From: Priapulus caudatus
Taxonomy: Eukaryota; Priapulida; Priapulimorpha; Priapulimorphida; Priapulidae
Length of the DNA: 23,561 nt
Direction of reading: 5' to 3'
Assembly (NCBI RefSeq): GCF_000485595.1
Contig: NW_014578155.1
Coordinates: forward strand, 77,373 to 100,933
Shown: positions 1 through 10,081 of the stretch, one piece after another
How the letters are laid out: each line of letters opens with the position of its first letter
How positions within the stretch are numbered: position 1 is the stretch's first letter
Position numbers and translations under genes: made by a program
Notes under the pieces: model-generated
Seen by the model: only the letters and a program-made list of their open reading frames with translations
The model's database searches: none
What the model was told of the DNA's origin: nothing

Positions 1-225
1 GGGCACAGGGCAGATTTTAGACATTTTCTGAGGACATGGTCTGACGGAGCAATTGGAAAACTTTTTTGTTTCAGCGGTCACCTACCATTTTTATGGCTTT
101 ATTGAAAGGACCATGAAATGTACTTTCCGCTGGCATGCGAAGAGTAATTAAGTGTCGGATAACTTTTTGACCCTCAAGAGGAGGGTTAAACATTGATTTG
201 TTGACTGTTAACAAAGGACTGAACT
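1..225 (+). repeat. Dispersed repeat R1, copy 1 (window edge)
   Basis: This stretch recurs in reverse complement at 19503-19725. Long blocks match with small indels, for example the segments beginning GGGCACAGGGCAGATTTTAG and GACCCTCAAGAGGAGGGTTA. The copy is cut by the window edge, so its true boundary is unknown. No coding potential is seen in it. The family cannot be named from the sequence; the level of identity suggests a moderately old interspersed element. Confidence 0.8.
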
Positions 226-840
226 GCTTTTGCTATTATTAGAGCCCATACCTGTGTGAATGTGAGGCTACAGTTGCACAGTTTAATTGCAAAGGCAAAT
301 GTTTGTTGAACAAGGTTTATGCTCCTTAAATCATATTATTTTCTAAAGCAGTCTGTCTATAGCACCCGGAAGGCTGAATCAGTGAATGCTCGCGTGTGTA
401 GGCAAAAACACGGGGCAGCCCATTGCTGGCACTCTTCTAATCATAATTGTTGCCTGCCAACCTGCAATGCACACGTGTTAATCGCCTGCCTGAATATACT
501 TACTTGGATTTTAGCCTGTAGGATTTCAGCAACTCCCCAGGGAGCTAGTTAGGGTATCTCAAGAAGGGCGATGCCATCTTTGATTATTGATTACACTTGC
601 ACACGCCATCTCGCGGCAACTATAGACCTAGTTTAAATTAGATTTTATTCTCATGTAACTTTGTTAAACGAATAAATAATAACTAGTACCATATAATATA
701 TATTTACTTTTCATCTTGAATCTTAGCATATATCATGTAGCTATGGCCGTGCATATCCATTTACCAGTTATGTGAACATAAGCTATTACCATAGAAATAT
801 TAGAGACACTATATATTATTATTTCTATGGCTGTTACACT
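226..840. other. Intergenic stretch, no gene seen
   Basis: No exon with convincing coding character or splice signals was found. The short open frame around 319-552 has no recognisable motif. A small hairpin lies at 789-830, with arms CCATAGAAATA (789-799) and TATTTCTATGG (820-830). Confidence 0.5.
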
Positions 841-970
841 CAGGGGCATAGGAACGAAGTATTATTGAGGGGGCAGTAAAATGCATCATCGCTGGTTTGT
901 TTTTTTAATTTATATAATTAACAGAGAGAGAGAAAGTCTAAGATAAAGAGAGAGAGAAAGTCTAAGATAA

Positions 971-1001
<31 letters not shown>

Positions 1002-1265
1002 TAAATTGAGACGGAGACAGGAAAACGGTGATACGGTGTGTACGCGAGCGGGAAACGGGGTACAATTAGGTCGTGCGAGATTGTGTGCAAGGGGATGGGA
1101 GGTGGGAGGCAGGGGGAGGGAGGTCGAAGGCAGGGGGAGGGAGATGGGAGGTAAGTGTGTGGAAGTGAGAGGCAAGGGGAGTAAAGTGGGAGGTGAGAGG
1201 CAGGAGGGAGGGAGGTGGGAGAGGACCCCCCCGCCCCCTCTAATTAAACTTGGAGATCCATGCTC
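841..1265. mobile_element. Short hAT-like inverted-repeat element with GA-rich core
   Basis: The left end begins CAGGGGCATAGGAAC and runs to TTGAGGGGGC. The reverse complement of 1231-1265 reads GAGCATGG, continues, and ends in TTAGAGGGGGC, and the two arms align over about 30 bases with several mismatches. The interior holds a GA microsatellite (about 923-1000) and a purine-rich GGGAGGTGGGAGGC-type degenerate tandem repeat (about 1095-1225). Open frames across the purine-rich tract are low-complexity artefacts. CAGGGGC-type ends are typical of hAT-group elements (family knowledge). A clean 8-bp target duplication was not found, so the class is tentative. Confidence 0.5.
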
Positions 1266-2030
1266 ATATGTTGAAATCTTTTATGTCAACGTCAATGTCA
1301 TTCATTAACTTGTATTTGAATTGTTATTATTGTTCTTGGTAATAGAATTAGCCCATAGAGATTAGGTGGGTGCGAAAGTGTAGCTGATATATTTGTTCGA
1401 ATTGGCTACAAAAGTCAAACAAGTATATAGAAGACTTATGTATAAGACGTCTTGCTATGCGCAAATGAATTTATCAGCAGAACACCAGACACCAGATGAG
1501 CCCTGTCGCACTGCGGTACTTGTTGGAATCATGCTGTACTACTAGTTACGATTGACTAGGCATGAACAGACTTTTAGACATCCTACCAAACTGGATGTTT
1601 GTTATGATGCTGCGCTGCTCTATATAATGTCAGCTTCTATGTAATGTTTTGTATGAGCATAGTTTGCAGACGTTTGAATGGTGTGCATGTGTGTAAAGAA
1701 ATTAAACTTAGAATGTTTACAGTTTCATTTCAATATACTGTTATAGGTATAAATCAAATTATGAGTGATAGTTTGTAGCATCAATCAAATGTATGTATAC
1801 AATATTAATACATAAATTAGGGTGTGTGAATTCTGTAATATAATACCAGGCAAACATAATTTGCACATTAGGGTTATGGTATTTTTCCCTGATTACATGT
1901 TGGGTGATGTGAATGATTTGTGCATGTGAAACTAAAACCAAAGCAATAAAACCATATTACAATAAATTTATTGTTTAAATGCAAATTAATCAAGGTCATT
2001 AGTAATAAATAATTGAAACTAATTGCATAA
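1266..2030. other. Intergenic stretch with candidate poly(A) signals
   Basis: No gene was recognised. AATAAA occurs on the plus strand at 1945-1950 and 1961-1966. TTTATT at 1967-1972 is AATAAA on the minus strand, about 340 bases past the stop codon of the C18orf63-like gene, and is a candidate 3' end signal for it. Signals in both directions would fit convergent transcription, but no plus-strand gene was seen upstream. Confidence 0.35.
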
Positions 2031-2089
2031 TATCAGGAGTGAATAATAATAGATCTAATATAGTTATCTATTATTATTCACCCCTGATA
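2031..2089. repeat. Near-perfect 24-bp hairpin
   Basis: The arms lie at 2031-2054 and 2066-2089 with an 11-base spacer. The left arm starts TATCAGGAGTGAATAATAAT and the right arm is its reverse complement except for one position. It is about 220 bases past the stop codon of the minus-strand C18orf63-like gene and would fold in its 3' UTR if the transcript extends to the signal at 1967-1972. It could equally be a miniature foldback element. Confidence 0.75.
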
Positions 2090-2312
2090 AATATAATAAA
2101 TAATTTTCAAATAAATTATTGATACTGTAACATGTACATAACATTGATACTCAACTTTATGCTGCTGTGTACTCGTCAATTTACTAATCTTGCGACCACC
2201 ATGCCTAAACATCCCATTGGATCACAGGTCGCGTGCATATATGCAGGTAGCCACCTCTGCAACAATCTCCCCACAGAGTTCGTGACATGTAGACACGTGA
2301 TGCTTGCTGCTG

Positions 2313-2447
2313 TCACTGCTCAATGTGTCTGGCAGCGATGCACAGCATGATCTTGTCAATGAGGTCCTGTTTCTTATCTTTAGCCTTGCAGGCGACACCT
2401 TTCTGTCTCAGCCATGACAGTAGGGTGACCGTGTTCAGCTTTCCCAG
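2313..2447 (-). other. Terminal exon encoding a SAP-like segment
   Basis: The last coding exon (residues 646-689 of the C18orf63-like protein) starts after TTTTTGCAG and ends in TGA. Its pattern is two amphipathic helices: LGKLNTVTLLSWLRQKG, then a Lys-rich turn and QDLIDKIM. Spaced leucines, a central Gly and a basic loop before LIDKI match the SAP fold (SAF-A/B, Acinus, PIAS), usually a DNA-binding motif. It follows the possible nuclear signal of exon 13. I do not recall a SAP segment at the end of human C18orf63, so this may be lineage-specific. The assignment rests on pattern alone. Confidence 0.5.
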
Positions 2448-5400
2448 CTGCAAAAATCAACACGCAGTATAAATAAATATTCACGGGCAAATCTGGCCCA
2501 TCATGATCGGAAATCACGTGAAGTGATTAAATTCATACTGGCGTTGCTCGACGTGTTGGTGATGTGAATATATTATGTGGACTGATGAGAAATCAAATTA
2601 CAATACTATAGGGCATGTAAGATTCATTTCTCCAGTTGATAAAAGTAATTCGTTTACCTGATTATATGTTGCATATTCCTCTACATTGACATTCTCTTGT
2701 ACTTGTGGCTTGACCCGTGGCTTCTTTATTTTAGACCCTTCATCGCCCACTCCCTGTTTACAAAACAAACGTTATTAATACCAAAATAAATCCTATACCA
2801 TTCATAGTGCCAGGTTCATTTCCAGGTAAACCAACTAATAAAATAACGTTGGTAGTTACCTGTGCTTGTCTCTTCATAATACCCTGGTTAAGCTGACTAG
2901 TGGCTGGACTTGGTAGAATTCTCCCGTGTGAGGGCTGATGTGAATGACCTCGTGGCAAGCCTGGAACAGGTGCTGCAGCAAATTGTGACAATGTGTGTAG
3001 ATACGAAGACAAAATACAAACCTGCAACGTGCCATCAGAATATTTTTTGCATATATACACACCATTCAGTAACAGCACTGATAAATAACGTCTATCCAAG
3101 CATATTCCCTCTACGTACCCGAGTTGCTAAGCTGAGTGGCAACATGGCTTATCCCTGACTCTGTCAGCTGTGCTGTAAATGGTCTGTGTAGGGGAGCTAC
3201 CATGCCAGGCCGAGGCACGGAGCTTGGGTGGCGTGGTGGAATTCCGGCAAAGTTTGGGCCGGGCTTCTGTGCGATGTTGCAAGAGGGGGCGGTGCTGTCC
3301 ACCTGGCTCAGTCTAGGTGGCGCTACGGTACTGGAGAATGCAGGCCTCACTCTACCAGTAGATGGAGGCACCTTCCGTCCTACAGCCTGCGCAGGGGCCA
3401 CTTTCGCTGGCCTAAATATCGGAACGATCCTGGATGTGGGTTTCGCTTCGCTACGCAGCTGGCCTCTCGCGCTGTTCTGAGGTTTAAACCATGGGACGAT
3501 CCTGTCATTGCCTGCTGCACTGTCCGGCGATCTGTCTACTGCCGATGAAGCTGGCTTAGTGACCATTCTGGCAGCGCCGGCGAGGAACGCCGTCTTGAGG
3601 GACGGCGGACTACCGTCAGCGCCAGCTGGTGGCGACACGTACGCACCGTGGTGCCCTCGCTGCGTTGCCGGCTGTGTTGATGCTTCTTGCCGACGGTGTG
3701 CGAGCGGCACAGGCGGGGTGAAGATGGATCTGTACGGCGTGGCCACGGGTGGTGACGTCGCAGTAAGATTGCTGTGAGCTACCGGCTACAAGGAACATCG
3801 TCAAAGTTAATGTCCGTATGATGGAGAGAGGCATGTCACTCAACAACATCTCAACGCCAAAGTAATTCACGATCTGAGCTAAATCACTCTAACTGTCACG
3901 CTGGCTTTTTTCTGTGAGCATTTTCATCGTGGATGATGTGGTAAGGAGCAGATGCAGGGGATATAAGTGTTAATAATAGAGTTACCTGACTGGCAGGATA
4001 TAGTCGAGGAATTGAGAATGACGGTGTCCTTGTGAAGGTCAGAGTGTGGCCACAAATGCTTCCCACCTTGGCTTGCAATTCATTCATGAATGCAGTCACT
4101 ATTGGAGCAGGATCACACCGTGGCTGATACTGGATATCTGCAGATCGTACACAACACGTAGGATATCTTCCCAATGTTGTCAAGGTATAATATAGCATTG
4201 ACTTCAATAAGATATTTTCCAACAGAATTCTTATATAGTGTATACATGTCTAACGTGTATAGCATTATATTATACAGACTAGTATATAGTACCCATCCTC
4301 ACATAGCAATGTAAACTAAACATCATAGTATCTGTCATTGGAAAGGATACGTGAATAGATTGCTTCCAATAGCACGAAAGTAGACTTGAAAGTACAGCAT
4401 TGAGTCTTCACTTTCAGGTAACCTATAACCATACTGCAACAGAATGTACCATATCAAAAGTCTAATAATTTAAACAGTTTGGTAATAAGTTCTCGTTTTA
4501 TAAACCCCTTTGTTACAGTAATTTATCTTATCGTTATTTTTATCTGATTGGGTCTATTTTTTTTAGTTTTGGGGCATGGTACAATAGTACAGGAATTAAC
4601 TTCCTATTGGAAGTGAATGATTATCTGAGATCTTGCAAGTGTTATAACTTACTGTATTCTTCCAATATCTCTTGATATCTTTGTAAGTCTTAAATCGGTT
4701 ATTAGCTGGAACGCTCTTCGTGATACCCACAATTTCACCTTTCTTCATACTGCATAAAAACCCATTAATAAATCCATTCACCTAATATGATAGTAATTTC
4801 CATTATGAATTCATACATGGCTATTTTTTAAATAAACGTATCCTTTGCTTTGAGGCAAGTAACCCTATGAAAATAAATATATATCAATTGCATAAGTGTT
4901 AGAATTAAGAACCAACTGCATGGGCCACCCTTAAAAAATTGTTTGTTTCACCTTTATACCTACTCGCCTCTCAGGGTACCGAGTATAGGTGTAAAATCTT
5001 TTTTATTTTGTTTTGACAAGATGTGTGTATGTATATTGTATATTCTGTTTTGTGTATATGTTTTTGCGGAACAAATTTGATTTTTTTTTTTGGCGAAACG
5101 AAATAATTTTTGTTTTGTTTTAATTGGCCAATAATTAAAATGTGTCGACTAGCGGCGTTTTGGCGAGTCGGTCGGTAAAGGGGAAACAAGCAATATTTTA
5201 TCTTAGGCCCTATATCAAGATTTATATCGATAATGAAATTGTAAATGGCAGAATGTATATAAGCTGGTACATAAATGTATAGACATATAGATAGCCTCAT
5301 TAATTAGTGGGAATTAAGTCATGCATACAGAATCAGTTATCTCACCTGGGCAAGATATAACTCCATTTATTTAGTACAGCACACTCAACATTCTGCTCAA

Positions 5401-7308
5401 GTGATTGCATAAAAAGCTGCTCATCTTTTGCACTCAAATGCAAGTCCGTCAGCTGCAGAAGAGACGTGTGTGAACAATATACATCCATACATATCAGAGG
5501 GCAACATCTACAGTAGATGCTTTAACATTTAATTTTCATGCTTTGTTGTTTCATAACTGTACCTACCTGGAGGCATGGTATTCGTACACAAAATCCCTGC
5601 AATGAGATGTAAAGCTCTGCTTCTTTTACAACCAACCTCATTCCTGCAATGTAACAGTAGGGTCTGCAAAGCCTTGAACAACTAGCACAAAAGTCCGTTC
5701 CCAAGTCGTCTGTGTTTTTTTGAAAAGGTTCTCTTTCCAGACTAACAGATGTGTGAGTTAAATTATTAATATATAAATAATTATGAAATATTAACAATAT
5801 ACAAAAGAATTTCATAGCAATTTTAAGTACTTACTGATGGCATTTTGGAATTTGCTACCGCTGCTGTTGACAATGAAGTCACGCCCTGTGTGAGTGTCAA
5901 ACAATTAGACGGTATTAGCAGGTCTTTTAATAGTATATAATACAGGGTGGTCACTTGGTCTGGGTTTGATTCCCCCTCCCTTCACTTTCCTTGAGGTTAT
6001 CCTGACTTCAACATTTTCCTCTTGGTTTGATGAATGCAAAATTACGTTTTGCTCTTTTAAATCATATATGCGTAATATCCTAACATATAGTGACCGAGTG
6101 TTTATGGGCTTATTTCCCTGACTGTTTGCTCAAAAAATAAATCCATATTCCCCATGTTAGAACCATATATGATCACTGCTACAACGTGTATGTTAGTGCC
6201 ACGTTAGTGACAATTAAGGAGGGAGAGCCTAGCAAATATCAACCCTAGTTGCACAACGCAATCACGGAGAGTGAATTGCTCTAGCTGCCACTAGGAGCAA
6301 GACCTATTCACATGCCAGCAGATTGATATTTAATTGGCTTGTCTGTGCGCATGTGCATTGCCGCTTATAGGTAAAGATAGCTCCTTCTCACCCCGCCCGG
6401 CAAATAAATCTTGTGAAAAAGCCCAGGCAGAAGTTTAGTAATAGGGCTCTGTAATATAGGGTTTAGTAATAGAAGCTGGGAACGAAGTAAAGGCCGGACG
6501 GCGAGAAAAGTAAAGGAAAAAAGAAGAAAAGAATACCGGTAAGAAAGGAGAGTATATATATATATATATAGTATTTATAGTTACATTAAAATTTTAAATT
6601 AAATTTTTTGGGGGTTATTATATATCCCAAATCATAATCATCTCTAAATAGTGCCACCATTTAGACTATATATAATTATATATGCCTTATTTATATATAT
6701 TTACCTTGTATTAAAATGTCAGATACTTTGTTCCAGTGTGGTGCCATTCTTGCATACAAACTATAGTTCATGCATGATTGGAATATTGCTGGTGTGACTC
6801 GTGTTGGCTTGTCCATCTGATTCATATTGAGTATAATCCATATAAATAAATGAGATAGTCATGTTAGTTTATATTACATGCAGCATAGATCTAAACTTAT
6901 ATACGAATATATATATATATATATATATTGCAAATCTCGAGACAATGAATGCATTCACCTGCAAGTTTCGCTTCTGAAAATAAGCTTGGATACGGCCAGT
7001 TTTATAAAACTCTATCTGAAAAATTGCAATAGGTGTATATTAGTTAGTGCATATATAGCGGCACTTAAAATTCAATATATTTTTTAAACAATTGTATGGT
7101 ACTTATTATTCTAAGTAAAAATATTACTATAAAGATCAAGGATTGAGAAAAGGGTGGTGTGATCTTTTGGGTGCATGTCTATTGGGGCTCTGAAGATCTC
7201 ACCCCAATAACTACTACAGCAATTAGTCAACAGCAACGAACAGCAGGCGAATGTGTGTAGCCCTTCGATCCCTACGTACCATACACACACAATGAACACA
7301 TGCACGCA

Positions 7309-7340
<32 letters not shown>

Positions 7341-8979
7341 CACTTTATTTTATACACTACAAGGTATTTTTATAATTTTTATATAGCTGAGTTTGTAGAC
7401 AGCTCCTTAATGATATATATATATAGACAATACCTGCATGACAACTCGGATTTGGCCAGGCTGTTCCCAGTCAGGTGAGGCTATAACATCTGGTTCCATG
7501 AATATTAGCTCACTGAAACATATAAACTGTCATTGTATGTCTAAACAATTATGTTTACAGCTTCTGGAGGTTTACTGTCTACACTGCTTCACTGGGCACG
7601 TGCATGGTACACCATGCATGTAGTACTACTATAGCTGATAGGGTCTATGTCCCCCGGGGTACTGCCGGAACGTACCCTGGTACTATATTATATGCCGGAC
7701 CGTACCTCGCCTACTCCACTAACGAGTCTAGGGAGTCGCCTACGCCTACTCCCTAACCCTAACCCGAACCCAAACCCGAACCCTAACCCTAATCCTAATC
7801 CTAACCATATCAAATAGTGACCAGGGTACGTTCCAGCAGTACCCTGGGGGACATAGACCCTATGAGCAGTACTACTAATAGTACTATACTATACTACTAC
7901 TACTACTAGCTACTACTACTACTACTACTATATAGTACTAGTATAGTGCTGAAGGGGTTGTTGTCGTATCAGGTACTACATATATGTACCCGAGGTACGT
8001 ACATATATATGTATACACAAAGTGTACCAGCTAGACTTGTACTACAGAAGTGTACCCTAACCCTAACCCTAAACATATACCTCATATAAAAATATAAACA
8101 TATAATACTAAACAACCTAAAACTATACCTCGGGTACATATATATGTAGTACCTGATACGACAACGACCCTTCGTGCACTATATATAGTTAGTAGTAGTA
8201 GTAAGCTTGATGGGTCAAGAAATTGTGTGGGACGAGTTGACCAATTAACTGGAGCTGCTTCATAAAAACGGCAATACACTGTAGTCTGTGTAAGTATTAC
8301 AGCCAATACTATAGTACTAGTAGTAGTACTGCTGAGCAAGGGTCTATGTCCCCCAGGGTACTGCCGGAACGTACCCTGGTACTATCTAATATGCCGGACC
8401 GTACCTCGCCTAGCTATTCCACTAACGAGTCTAGGGAGTCGCTTACGCCTACTCCCTAACCCTAACAGTAACCCTAACCCTAACCATATCAGATATAGTT
8501 ACCAGGGTACCGGAACGTACCCAGGGTATACGTTCCGGCAGTACCCTGGGGGACATAGACCCTATGAGCACTAGTACTAGTGACAGTGTAGCAAATACAG
8601 CAATAGCAAATAGTGTGAAGTAGATCTACAATAGTACAATCTTTCAATCTCCACGAATAGGCCTAGTTGGATAAACCACATTGGAAAGCGCCTGTGGAAA
8701 GTATAATACTAATACTAATAGACAACGCAGCATTATAATAACAAAAATACGTTATTATTCTTACCGACATTTAAGTATATGCATTTGATTCTGGCAACCA
8801 GATCCAGCAGAGACAGAGCGAGGTGATGGAACGCGTGGTTGACATGATGGCATTGATGAATACTCAGAGTCGTAATCGCTCGCGTTTTCACCGTCACTTG
8901 TAGCTATGCGAGCTTTCACGCAACACAATTCATGCAGAAATGGACTACCAGCAAAGAAAATAAAATTGGGTTGGTTCAT
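2313..8979 (-). CDS. C18orf63-like protein (DUF4708), 14 exons, complete
   Basis: Coding exons in transcript order are 8979-8765, 7512-7434, 7015-6959, 6816-6705, 5885-5835, 5643-5567, 5452-5346, 4749-4653, 4433-4351, 4166-3986, 3785-3119, 2972-2860, 2753-2658 and 2447-2313. All junctions are GT-AG and phases agree throughout, giving 2070 nt and 689 residues with no internal stop. Residues 1-353 resemble vertebrate C18orf63, a DUF4708 protein of similar length: RVVMQIEFYKTGRIQAYF (95-112), then CMNYSLYARMAPHWNK followed by ILIQGRDF (ending at residue 158), WSYILPSMKKGEI, and YGYRLPES. Residues 354-613 are Pro/Ser/Ala-rich and probably disordered, with RIVPWFKP (448-455) and RIVPIFRP (472-479). 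A basic KIKKPRVK (621-628) could be a nuclear localisation signal, and 646-689 look SAP-like. Biochemical function is unknown in the family. The weakest junction is exon 9/10 (donor GTATCC, acceptor GGGAAG). Exon order and reading frame are seen directly; the family call is from remembered homology. Confidence 0.9.
6545..6570. repeat. TA microsatellite
   Basis: A short (TA)n tract in intron 4 of the C18orf63-like gene. A second lies at about 6906-6929 in intron 3. Confidence 0.8.
7298..7343. repeat. Compound GCAC/CA microsatellite
   Basis: GCAC units grade into a CA tract in intron 2 of the C18orf63-like gene. Cysteine/valine-rich open frames across it are artefacts of the repeat. Confidence 0.9.
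7641..7860. mobile_element. Telomere-motif MITE, copy A
   Basis: Terminal inverted repeats of about 40 bp start GGGTCTATGTCCCCCGGGGT and are mirrored by a right end finishing CCTGGGGGACATAGACCC. TA flanks both sides (7639-7640 and 7861-7862), compatible with a TA target duplication of the Tc1/mariner type. The interior carries ACTCCCTAACCCTAAC followed by degenerate CCCTAA/CCCGAA units, the animal telomere hexamer on its C-rich strand. It has no coding capacity. It lies in intron 1 of the C18orf63-like gene. Copies B (8340-8562) and C (22896-23265) are close relatives. Flanking ACT/TAG trinucleotide tracts accompany every copy and may belong to the element. Confidence 0.85.
7942..8183. mobile_element. 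Second telomere-motif MITE with about 50-bp inverted repeats
   Basis: The left arm 7942-7995 begins TATAGTGCTGAAGGGGTTGT and the right arm 8128-8183 ends in its near-complement, TCGTGCACTATA. The core of the arm, GTCGTATCAGGTACTACATA, is exact on both sides. The centre holds CCCTAACCCTAACCCTAA (8055-8072). It sits between copies A and B of the other family, in intron 1 of the C18orf63-like gene. The ends differ from the GGGTCTATG family, so this is a separate family that also carries telomere hexamers. Confidence 0.8.
8340..8562. mobile_element. Telomere-motif MITE, copy B
   Basis: Same ends and internal order as copy A, in the same orientation and 223 bp long: GGGTCTATGTCCCC at the left, GGGGGACATAGACCC at the right, then an internal CGAGTCTAGGGAGTCG block followed by CCCTAAC units (8454-8484). 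The right arm contains a local duplication of the GGGTACGTTCCGG motif. The left flank is AA rather than TA, so no clean duplication is preserved. Confidence 0.85.
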
Positions 8980-9298
8980 TTTAACTCTTAATCAATAACT
9001 TGAATAAGTTGAATAACATTTATGGATCGTCTGCAATGCTGCATGCATGCCTGAAGTCCGCCGGTTCAGTAGACTGGTACACTGTACTTTGTTACACGTT
9101 TTCGTAGCCTAATGTTACGAGACAGGAAACCATCTATAACACCAGTCTATGGCTCTCGCGAGACATCCGAGAAAGGAAAACACCAACTATAAACCAATGT
9201 GCGAACTAGTAACAACGGCTTAGCCTTGGTGTCCAATCACATGTCGCTTTAGGTACGGTTCCGTCTTCGAAGCCCGAAACTAGTAAATTTTCGTCATC
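8980..9298. promoter_or_regulatory. Divergent promoter of C18orf63-like and NEDD8
   Basis: Only 319 bp separate the two start codons, which point away from each other. The interval contains a perfect 10-bp TCTCGCGAGA palindrome at 9154-9163, CCAAT at 9194-9198 and 9233-9237, and no convincing TATA box. TCTCGCGAGA is a known core-promoter element of TATA-less, often bidirectional, housekeeping promoters in animals (linked to Kaiso/ZBTB33 in vertebrates). Activity in both directions is inferred from arrangement; transcription starts cannot be placed. Confidence 0.7.
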
Positions 9299-9880
9299 AT
9301 GCTTATCAAAGTAAAGGTAAATGTAGAATTTTACGAGACTATAATTACAAAGTGTGTATGTAAAATGTAACCCAAGCAAGGTAGTTTCAAGTTACATTCT
9401 ATGGATCTGTAATGTAATAACGTAAAAAACGAAATAGCAATTTATTGTTCGCATTATTGTTCGAAACCGGCAGTCTCAGACATACTCACATAGTCACATA
9501 GTAAACCGCACTGTCAGTGACAGTGTCATACTAGAACCACACCAAAAACACTAAACTACAAAGTCTACATATTGCTAGAAGTACTACTGTAGCCTGTAAC
9601 TCTGCTGTAGTTTATTGTAATCATGTCCCCGTTTTATTTAGGGTTAGAGTTGACGTTTCAGTTACTGTTACTACTAAGTTTCACACGACACTGTCACAGA
9701 CTTAGTTACTGTCAGTTACAACTTGTGAGTGAGACTGCTGTTTACAATTAGGCCGTGGCTACGCGACCGGTTCTGGACAAGGAGCCGCTAGGCTACGCGT
9801 CTGGACATCCATCTCACACAGCGAGCTTAATTGCGACACGTACACGCATGATTGCGCAATAGGACGCTCTGGTGATTGCC

Positions 9881-9923
<43 letters not shown>

Positions 9924-9984
9924 GGAATGGGAATGTGTATGTGTGTGTGTATGCATGAGAGAGAGAGAGAGCCTCAGAGAGGTA

Positions 9985-10020
<36 letters not shown>

Positions 10021-10050
10021 CGCTGTGAGTGTGTGTGTGTGTGTGTATGT

Positions 10051-10081
<31 letters not shown>

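Noticed and set aside
918-1308. Open frames on both strands with Ser/Leu-rich or Gly/Arg-rich products
   Set aside because: They read through a GA microsatellite and purine-rich tandem repeat and have no domain or splice context.
2313-2753. Ku70 (XRCC6) C-terminus
   Set aside because: The SAP-like end and basic stretch first suggested Ku70, but all upstream exons match C18orf63/DUF4708 and join in phase with these.
3136-3777. Plus-strand open frames opposite exon 11
   Set aside because: They are the antisense of a real GC-rich exon of the C18orf63-like gene, which joins in phase to its neighbours on the minus strand.
3986-4166. ALKBH2-type dioxygenase fragment
   Set aside because: A loose resemblance to the region before the iron-binding motif; no HxD motif follows, and the exon fits the C18orf63 alignment.
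5955-5980. tRNA-like B box (GGGTTTGATTCCCC)
   Set aside because: No A box, acceptor stem or anticodon arm could be folded around it.
7741-7803. Chromosome end or true telomere
   Set aside because: The CCCTAA units are short, degenerate, enclosed by transposon arms and flanked by gene sequence on both sides.
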